Assembly (NCBI GenBank): GCA_949358305.1
Contig: OX442319.1
Span: 5,208,001-5,272,000 of the forward strand
Length of the DNA stretch: 64,000 bases
Direction: 5' to 3'
Source: Strigamia acuminata
Lineage: Eukaryota; Arthropoda; Chilopoda; Geophilomorpha; Linotaeniidae
The position numbers and the translations under genes were made by a program. The notes beneath the pieces are model-generated. The model worked only from the letters and a program-made list of their open reading frames with translations. It searched no databases and was not told where the DNA came from. Below are positions 56,701 through 64,000 of this stretch, in pieces (within the stretch, counting starts at the first letter, position 1; each line of letters begins with the position of its first letter).

Positions 56701-58375
56701 TTAGGGTAGGTTTAATTAAGTTAAAAAACGGCGTTGCTAAAACGGGCGTCGCTAAAGTGAAATAAATTCACTTCACTTTAGCAACGCCCGTTTTTTGGAG
56801 AGCCGCATCTTGACATCGAAAGAGCCGCAGGTTACCGACCCCTGCCCTAATCAAGTAAAATGTAGCTTTTGCGATTTTCGCAACATAGAAATCACAAAAT
56901 TGCAGAAGAATGGTAGATTTAATGAAATTCAGTTTTAAAAAAAGAAAATTCCTCTCTTCTCTTCTTCTCTTATTTTCTTTTCTTGGTTTGGTTTATTTAT
57001 TTACCCGTGAGTGTGAGCAGTGCAATCGTGATGCAACCACAAGAGCAAACTGCTTATTGCGTAAAATTAACTGGAACAATACGCCCTTACGATTAAGACA
57101 CGATAAAAAGAGATAAATTGCCACGGAAATATCGACCTCTGGAACCGAATGCAATTTAAAAATAGCGGTGTTTCTTGACTTGATGTTTATCTCCCGAAAG
57201 GCAAACTCGTTCAAATATTTCTTGTGTTTTATTGTAGCAATTAAACTCGCTAAATACTCCATCGAGCAGTAAAACAATATCCGTCGCCGATTTGAGCGCG
57301 CTTACGAAAGAAGAGTGGCCACCTAATGCCGAACCGTCGCACCGATTCCATTTGGCATTCGATTTCAACGCCGTCAATAATCCGCATTTCCACAATCATC
57401 GATATTACTCCATCTTCGATCCACGTTTAAAAAAAACCGAGCGCCTTTACTCGCCGCAGATGAACGGAATCACATTTGAAATGCCATCAGCGCCATTACT
57501 TACGCAGACCGGCGACTACAATTTTTGTAACGAATTAACTATCCGAAGAAACTGTTCTCATCAGTTCTGCACATGCGTATATATGCACGAAATCCAATTG
57601 AACTCGTTAGTGGAGTTTATTTTGGTCGATAATGGTATTAAGCGCATTCATTAACGACGAAAGTTGCAATAATTTCATTTATTTCTACATCCAGGTTACA
57701 CTTTCGATGCTAATCATCCATTCCATTTGCATGGCCATGCGTTTCGTGTTGTAGCGATGGACAAACTTGCCGATGAAATTTCATTAGAAGCCGTAAAACA
57801 GATGGACGCACAAGGGAAAATTAAGCGCAAATTATCTCACGCACCTATTAAAGATTCAATAACAGTTCCTGATGGCGGTTATGCGATCATTAGATTCGTT
57901 GCCAATAACCCTGGTAATTATTTACGGTATTTACCGTAAATGCTCTCATAGAACACCTGCGCTTTATTTTCAATCTCAAAAAGTGCATTTTGCACGTGAA
58001 AAGTGCATTTTGCACACGAAAAGTGCATTTTGCACACGAAAAGTGCATTTTGCACACGGAAAGTGCATTTTGCCGGGTTCAACCAGCATCCTGCGCTCAA
58101 TGAGAGCATTTACGGTATTTATTTACATATATTTTTTAATTTTTTTGATGTTTTTAAAAGGTTTTTGGTTGCTCCACTGTCACATTTCATTCCACATGGA
58201 AATCGGCATGGCGGTGGTGTTTAAAGTCGGGACTAGGCAAGATTTTATCAAAATACCTGAAGATTTTCCCAAGTGCGGAGATTGGACGCCAAAAGTCGGG
58301 TTACAACACAATGTTGCAAATGAAATTTCAGTAAAACACACATTGAAGAAGTCGGAAGCTGCGTTCGTCCTGTAA
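53765..58375 (+). CDS. Secreted multicopper oxidase (arthropod laccase-like), 6 exons
   Basis: Oxidises phenolic or other reducing substrates with four-electron reduction of O2 to water; substrate not deducible. Exons: 53765-53840, 54341-54555, 55530-56363, 57238-57634, 57695-57913, 58161-58375, giving 651 residues. A signal peptide ([17 protein letters not shown]) is followed by the arthropod MCO Cys block ([41 protein letters not shown]). All four copper motifs are intact: HWHG, HSH (FWHSHSG), HPFHLHGH and [12 protein letters not shown] with an axial Met. No TM or GPI segment at the C-terminus (ends AAFVL). Exon 2 could also begin at 54302. I prefer 54341 because removing the intronic MITE then leaves a normal intron of about 67 bp. 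Every intron over 200 bp carries a TIR element. Confidence 0.93.
53851..54284. mobile_element. MITE in MCO intron 1
   Basis: Ends CTAGTTCACATGGATGCGTT and its inverse (AACGCATCCATGTGAACTAG), flanked by TTTA on both sides. The interior is rich in AACGC/GCGTT motifs, non-coding. The TIR resembles PIF/Harbinger MITEs, but the superfamily is not proven. Confidence 0.8.
54703..55361. mobile_element. TIR element in MCO intron 2 with TTAGG-like core
   Basis: Arms of about 120 bp: AATTTTACTTTACCGGCCAC and its inverse GTGGCCGGTAAAGTAAAATT, including CCACCTCTCAGATCATCTCC and GTATTCAAGGGTGAAAAAAT. The interior holds GGTTAGGTTAGGTGAGGTTA-type repeats at about 54925-54985. Confidence 0.85.
56512..56844. 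mobile_element. hAT MITE (CAGGGGTCGGCAACC) in MCO intron 3
   Basis: Begins CAGGGGTCGGCAACCTTTTG and ends GGTTACCGACCCCTG. Perfect 8-bp target duplication CCCTAATC (56504-56511 and 56845-56852). These termini are characteristic of widespread hAT families. The core has GGTTAGGTTAGGTTAGG-like repeats and an inner palindrome around AACGCCCGTTTT. It is inserted inside an older AT-rich repeat related to 59331-59460. Confidence 0.93.
57932..58117. mobile_element. Short TIR element with a 19-bp minisatellite core in MCO intron 5
   Basis: Ends TACCGTAAATGCTCTCAT and the inverse (ATGAGAGCATTTACGGTA would be expected; TGAGAGCATTTACGGTA is present). The core is about five copies of the 19-bp unit AAGTGCATTTTGCACACGA. 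Only 186 bp in all. Confidence 0.8.
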
Positions 58376-58622
58376 TTTTTTTAAACCGGAAGTGCGTAAT
58401 TTTTTTTTTAAATTTTTTTTTTTTTTTGTAATATCCGGAACGCCGGTAATGTGTAATGTCAAGATGGCCGCCAATTTCAACATTTTCTGTTTTGTAAATT
58501 TTTGTTTTTTGTAATTTTTTTTTTGGAATAAATCCTATTGATTTCAATCAAAACTACCAAATTGTATTTCAAGTGTTTCAGCATTCGGTATGCAGAAGCA
58601 ATACAAACATGGCGTTGGGTTT
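58376..58622. other. MCO 3' flank
   Basis: T-rich 3' UTR with AATAAA near 58527. No gene seen. Confidence 0.4.
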
Positions 58623-58806
58623 GGTTGAGTACGCAATGCGAATTGTTCTGTTCATGCGTCCCAGGTTCGAACCACGATATTGTGTATAGATTATAGACCC
58701 CTAAACGCCGTCACGGTTATAGGACTCATAGAAATGCCCTCAATCGAAGCAATAAGAGAGCTCGCACCATTCAACTGGGTTACAACCATGGATTTATCCA
58801 AGGGAT
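58623..58806 (+). mobile_element. Ty3/gypsy RT fragment, copy 1
   Basis: Matches 58925-59107 almost base for base, but carries extra bases before TTGTGTATAGATTATAG, which shifts the frame. It breaks off at CCAAGGGATA where the other copy continues into YWQVELRDE. The repeat is direct, so it is a local tandem duplication or two insertions of the same fragment. Confidence 0.75.
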
Positions 58807-58891
58807 AATATTTTGGAAAAATTCGAAAAACTAAATATCCTACCGGAGTTGTAGGCGAGCATCAAGGCAAACCTAGTTTCTCTGTCAAGAC

Positions 58892-59239
58892 TTGCTTGAC
58901 AAAGGTATTGTATCAAAAGCGATTGGCAAGTACGCAATGCGAATTGTTCTGTTCATGCGTCCCAGGTTCGAACCACGATTGTGTATAGATTATAGACCCC
59001 TAAACGCCGTCACGGTTATAGGCCTCATAGAAATGCCCTCAATCGAAGCAATAAGAGAGCTCGCACCATTCAACTGGGTTACAACCATGGATTTATCCAA
59101 GGGATACTGGCAAGTAGAGCTCAGGGATGAATACAAAGAAAAAAAACTTTTTGGACATGATTCTCATTATTCCAAACTTTTAAAACAAAAGCAGATTACT
59201 AGAAAACTATGCATCCTACAGGGGCATATTTTTGCTTAA
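58892..59239 (+). pseudogene. Ty3/gypsy reverse-transcriptase fragment, copy 2
   Basis: The frame reads RLCIDYRPLNAVTV, IEAIRELAPFNWVTTMDLSK, GYWQVELRDEYKEKK, matching the first RT blocks of gypsy-type pol (the YR.LN motif and the D of TMDLSKGY). The catalytic YxDD block and everything downstream are missing. An inactive fragment. Confidence 0.85.
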
Positions 59240-59324
59240 TCTAGAGCCAAATTACGTCTCTTAAGAATATTTTCATTTATTTAAGTGAGAACTTCCTAGC
59301 AATGCCATAACTCCTTCAAACAAT

Positions 59325-60865
59325 AGGGGGTTTCATTAATTAAGCAATTTTGTAATTTTGCAACTTTAGCAATTTTGCACTTTTGGATTTGTCACATGAT
59401 ATCAGTTCCACCAATCATGTGCATAATTGCAAAAACACAAAACAGAAAAAATACACAATCACAAAATCAGAGGTAGTTTTGCTATTTTGGCAAAAATGGC
59501 AGCAGCCAAACTCAATCCAAGTGGCCATCACAAATTGTGATTAATAATTAGTTTCAAAACAATCTCATAATTTTGCAATTTTGCAATTATTTAAATAGTC
59601 ACGTGACTTCCTATCCACCATATTAGGTTATAGTTATATCCAACCAATTTTAAAATGTGATGCAAAAAAACTAGTTCTTATTTGTGTGATGGAACAAAAT
59701 ATTTTTTAATAAGGTGCATTTTAATAAATACTAGCTGTTCACCCACAAAGCCAAAGTCATAGATCAGACAAATGTATACAACCAAAAATAAAATAAATTT
59801 TTGCAAAACTAAACCAAACCCATAATAATGCAACCCAAACCCAAACCACACCAAACCAAAACCAATGCCAATCTGGCCAATACCCAAACACAATCAAACC
59901 CAAAAGTTAACCTAAACCCAACGTTAATCCAGCCAATTCAATTTTGGCCCAAACCACTGCAACCTGCTATTTTGTCCTCCTTTATTATTCAACCACTTTT
60001 TCCAACTTTTTCTTATAAATCAACCCAAAAAAGATCGTTTTTTCCAAAATTTAAAGTCAACGGTTAATCCGATCAAAAAGTTATCTGTACCATCGTTTTC
60101 AGCGGGATTTTATTCTCTGGAAACCTGTTTTAAACATTTCATTCGGTTAATTTTACGAATTTTTGGTTTTGTCATGGTCGAATCTCGAATCCAAATTTTC
60201 CCATTCGGTCCCCCGCTAAGATGGCCCGAATCGGCACTTTTCCTCGCCCGAATCAAAAAATAAAAAATACAGGCTTGTGCAGAATTGTCTCCTCTTCAAA
60301 ATGAGCTTGGTTCCATAATTTTCTGAGCTTATCTTGACATAGAAAACAATAAAAAACGATACGCGACGAACATTTCCGCCTGAATTTCCATTCGGGCACC
60401 CGCTAAAATCGCCCTGAATCGCCCTGAATCGGTACTTTTTTTTACCCGAATCGAAGTATTGAGTTTCCTAGCTGTTATACAGTCATGGATGCATCAGCAT
60501 TTTGATGATATACAAGGATACAAGTTGGCCACTTAGATAGAGCTTGGATGCCTCCATTTTGTTTTGAGTTTCACAAGCCTCAAAATCACTTCTTATCAAA
60601 ATCACAAAAACTACCTTTTAGATGTTTTTGGGATTTTGTGTTTTCACTCTTTTGTGCTTTAGTGAATGTGAATGTGATTGGTAGAACAGATATCACATGA
60701 CAATACTCAAAAATCACAAAATTGTCCAGATCACACAATTGCAAAATTGACTGGGTTAATTCAATGTAAACTCATTTTTGGAGGCATCAAAAAATAATGA
60801 TTTTGTGATTAATGCAAAATCACAAAATTGCAAAATCATTCATATAATGAAACCCCCTAATGATG
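59325..60865. mobile_element. Compound AT-rich TIR region (AGGGGGTTTCATTA)
   Basis: Left AGGGGGTTTCATTAATTA (59331) and right TATAATGAAACCCCCTAA (about 60843) are inverted. Both sides are rich in CAAAATTGCAAAATCACAAA-like motifs. The centre carries other unrelated sequence, including an AACCCAAACCCAAACCAC stretch at about 59812-59930. The left part also resembles 56405-56500. Probably nested. No gene supported. Confidence 0.5.
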
Positions 60866-62049
60866 TGCTCAAAAAATTTGGCTTATTCCAAACTTTTAGG
60901 ATTGATTGTATCTTGATTAAATTCCCAATCCAATCAAGTTGACACTGTTAGGAATTGGGATAGATCAAACATAACCAGAGAGGTTTTGACCACTCCTTCA
61001 CCGACCTGAAGGATTAAATTACACGTCCTTCCTTGGAATTGGACAACTGAACAATTCTAATTGCCAACTGAAGTGTCTCGAGCCTCATTGAAATTCGAAA
61101 GTTCTTTCCCGGGACTCAAGACATCTATAAAATGAACTTCTAACCTGTAAATACTACCAGGGGTCTCCTGAGCCAGAATTCCTACTATGATCCATAGTTG
61201 GAGGGATTCTTGGGACCATGCGTCCAGGGCTGTCTTTACACTTTTCAGCGCCCTGGGCTAATAAAACTCAGGCGCCCCTTGCCCAGCACTTTTCTGTACC
61301 CGGCGCCCTTCTGTGCCCATCGAGCCCCTGTGTCCGGCGCCCCCATGTGCCCGGTGCCCCTATGTGCCCGGCGTCCCTGGGCTGCAGCCCAGTTAGCCCA
61401 ATGGTAAAGGTGGGCCTGCATGCGTCCTATTGGGACATTCATGACACTGTTGGGGTTGTGTTGTCCCTCATTGTCCTTGCAGACAAGTGTAATATTTATA
61501 AAATTCAACTTAATCTGCAGAATAGTGATTCTTGGTTCTCGTTATCTGCAGAATCAAGGATTGGATTCCCGGGCCTGTCTGTAACCCTAGGACTAGATGC
61601 CTTTGAACGGAAGTGGTCATTTTCGGAAGTTTTGTGGTTTGTTTCCTTATGACATCATTTTATTAAATGTTTTATTATTGTTACAGTACATGTGAAGCAG
61701 ACAGTTTCATTAGAGATGGGACATTCTATTAGTGTGATCCCAAGTTGTTTACACCGCAATAAACTTTAATCTTTTCCCACTCCCGATATTAATTGCCTCA
61801 TCACTGATCAAAGCTTCAGAGCACAGCCACCAACCAGATGCGACTCAAGTGGATGTTGTCAGGGCATGGCAGGCAATGAAAGATCGTGCTAAGCTAACAT
61901 TTGAAAAGCTAATACAACTCATTTAGGCTATTGTAGAGGCTGAGGTAAGAGAAGTACGTCAAAACCTGCCTAGAAGAAAAGCCGTGGCACAAGTTGTAAA
62001 GTGGCCGCAGCGATCAACCACTTGTTTATTGGTACGATATATGACCTAA
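60866..62049. other. Intergenic region with a GC-rich short repeat
   Basis: 61300-61385 has a degenerate tandem of CGGCGCCCCCATGTGCC-like units. 61840-62010 has a broken frame (AWQAMKDRAKLTFEKLIQLI, then stop) that may be a fragment of an old gene or transposon. No intact gene. Confidence 0.35.
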
Positions 62050-62540
62050 TAGAGAGTTTGCGGGATGCATTTTTCCCTTATTTTGTGCCACATTACACTA
62101 TTTTAGTGCCATATCGTAAGGGAAAAATCTTTAGTGTATCGTTTTCAACACTAAATTAAAATATAGCGCAGCCAATCAGAATTGAGAACACTATATTGTT
62201 AGCTCCGCCCATTGCAAATGGCGATCATTTTGTTGTCCCGATCAAACACATCAGTCATAGGTACGTAGATTGAATGATAAGTGAGGCCCAAAATTGATTT
62301 TTAGGCTCAAAACCATAATTTCATAATAATGAAATTTTATGCAGAAATTTGCACATTTACGCCCCCAAATTGAATTTTTAAGCCCAAAATTACTAACTGT
62401 CAGTAGTTGGCTGAAATAGTGTAGTGATAAGGGAAATGTGCAGCCCGCAAAAACTTAATTTATCATTTTTCCCGTACACTATTTTTATACCGTATAGTCT
62501 TTAACTGTAAAGGAAAAATGCATTCCGCAAACTCTCTAAT
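62050..62540. mobile_element. MITE with AGAGAGTTTGCGGGATGCAT TIRs, copy 2
   Basis: Inverted relative to the copy at 37298-37789 and nearly full length, with AAT at both ends. It confirms the family limits. Confidence 0.87.
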
Positions 62541-63190
62541 GTGACACTAATTTCCCCTTATTGACTGATGTTTAACACCAACATCTGCCAACCTTCTCCT
62601 ACTGGGTTTTTTCCAAAGTTCTGTGCAAATGCAAGGATGGATAATCAACAAAGTCGTCCCACCAATCATGGCTTGCGTGCTGTTAAGGCATCATGACCAT
62701 CCTAAACAAAATACTATTCCATTTTTTGCTTTGGCAATTGCTGAAATTGTGGTTTTAAAACTGAAGAGAAAGCTTCATTCGCTTTGATGGGTGTTAAAAA
62801 ATTAACCCAAGGAAAGTAAAAGTCCTATAACAGAATATAAGAGTCTTTATAACAATCCAATCCTTTATATAACAGATTAAAGAAATTACGTTCATTTTTT
62901 AAAATTTTAATCCAATCTCTACCAGTAAATACCTGGTTGTGTTGTAGATATTACATGTTTTTAACTAAGAGAAATCAACTTTATAAATGTTTTTCATAAT
63001 CTGACAATTTTATTCAAGGTAATTTCGACATTCAAGACCTCCTCCAAATAAACTCAAGAACCACCCTAACTATACTTTCCATGAAGCCATGAAATAAAAT
63101 AAATAAGAGCTGCGGCTTTTATTCAAAACTGCCACTGTCGGCCGCAATTACAATTTCCGTTTAGTGAAAAACTACAACATTTCTATACCC
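62541..63190. other. Intergenic region
   Basis: No exon or repeat recognised with confidence. Confidence 0.35.
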
Positions 63191-63900
63191 TGACCAAGGG
63201 AGCGTACGTTCTGCGGTGACCCCGGTCGTCACCGAGAATTTAATTAAAGATAAGATTATTATTGGAATTTTTGCATGTTATTTTTATTATCAGAATTATT
63301 TCTGTCTTGTCGAAAGTCGACTCCAACTGTCAAGATCGACTCGACAAAGCTCTCACAAGCAGAACTGCTTGAAATTGCTCAAAAACAGGGCCGTTTGTTA
63401 CGTGCGTATAGAACGGCCACATCTATAGCAAAATGGCCGAAAGTGCAGTTTCGTCAGGAGAATGCTCAATTTCAAAACGCCGCTTCGGTACCAAATGGAG
63501 CCAATATCTAACAAGTAAGACGAAGAGACGACCGCACTAATGGCTGCAGCAGAAGATCGCAAGTGGGAGATGCGGCAATCCAGCCTGGAGGACCAACAAT
63601 TAGCAAAACGACTCCGTTTGGAAGAACGTCAATTCCGTCAATCAAAGTCGGAATACGAACTTATTCGGAAAAAGGCCGACGAGGAAATACGCGATGAAAG
63701 GGACAAAATGGAAACCAAACGCCTGGAATTACTCGCGAAGCAGAAAGCGATTAAATCATCGCTGCACTAGGAAACCGACTATCTTCGGAAAGATACTCTG
63801 CGAGCGCAAGGATGAAATGAGGGCAAAGAATAATTTGCAAGAGATACAATATCTTCAGCAATTGCAATATTCGACCTATGGTACATATGGTTAATTAATT
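63191..63900 (+). other. Possible start of a retroelement gag or a coiled-coil gene
   Basis: Two short frames in series: about 63300-63511 (KLSQAELLEIAQKQGRLLRA, stop at 63509) and 63540-63770 (a charged heptad-like MAAAEDRKWEMRQSSLEDQQ, RLRLEERQFRQSK, KKADEEIRDERDKME). A third frame continues after a shift (EMRAKNNLQEIQYLQQLQYS). Coiled-coil, hydrophilic. The preceding GGTGACCCCGGTCGTCACCG resembles the start of the candidate LTR at 50992. Could be a decayed LTR-element gag or an exon of a gene beyond the edge; not decided. Confidence 0.35.
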
Positions 63901-64000
63901 AAGTATAAATTTAAGTAGTTTAATATCTTGCATTTTTGTTTAATTCACTTTAATTTCCATTTTGTCTTAATACTTTTTCTTTCTATTTTGTCTTAATACT

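Noticed and set aside
54925-56712. TTAGG-like patches considered as telomere or chromosome end
   Set aside because: Short, degenerate and located inside TIR elements in MCO introns; at most interstitial telomere-like sequence.
58640-58680. tRNA-like B box (GGTTCGAACC)
   Set aside because: No A box at the proper distance and no cloverleaf could be drawn; the motif lies in a frame leading into the RT fragment.
61198-61652. Pro-rich frame over GC-rich repeat
   Set aside because: Composition follows the CGGCGCCCC-type tandem repeat; no domain, no splice support.

Overview
This is eukaryotic nuclear DNA, most likely from an arthropod. The evidence is spliceosomal genes with GT-AG introns (often 50-70 bp), AT-rich intergenic DNA full of terminal-inverted-repeat (TIR) elements, interstitial TTAGG-like patches (about 54925-54985 and 56636-56712), and a multicopper oxidase with the cysteine-rich N-terminal block of arthropod laccases. 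I cannot name the species. All gene models below were spliced by hand from reading frames and splice signals.

Layout. (1) 1-9553, plus strand: the 3' part of a protogenin/IGDCC-type cell-surface receptor (Ig domains, five FN3 domains, one TM helix, cytoplasmic tail). Its introns hold four copies of one TIR element family. (2) 9554-14059: gene-free AT-rich DNA with MITEs, microsatellites and a minisatellite. (3) 14060-15020: an intronless SGT1 (SUGT1) homologue with one frameshift. (4) About 15150-31090: a locally duplicated cluster. Its units contain a 5' flank/non-coding exon, a C2H2 zinc-finger exon and, in some units, a member of an unrecognised 250-residue gene family. There are three substantial zinc-finger genes (one frameshifted), zinc-finger wreckage, two intact members of the orphan family and one truncated member. 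(5) 31439-34775, minus strand: an unrecognised 4-exon putative membrane protein and a 7-exon NUDT9 ADP-ribose pyrophosphatase. (6) 35329-42495, plus strand: HID1 in 18 coding exons, head to head with NUDT9 across a gap of about 550 bp. (7) 44413-46368, plus strand: an intronless, GC-rich DYRK2-type kinase. (8) 46369-53764: intergenic DNA with a long foldback element, a candidate solo LTR and nested TIR elements. (9) 53765-58375, plus strand: a secreted multicopper oxidase in 6 exons, with four TIR elements in its introns. (10) 58376-64000: Ty3/gypsy reverse-transcriptase fragments, MITEs and a short possible gag/coiled-coil ORF.

The single-copy genes (IGDCC, NUDT9, HID1, DYRK2, MCO) are ordinary metazoan genes with no obvious joint pathway. 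The interest lies in the zinc-finger/orphan-gene cluster, where differences between fingers fall largely on the three DNA-contacting helix positions, and in the repeated finding of TIR elements from unrelated families with a minisatellite core. Several of these have clean 8-bp target-site duplications.
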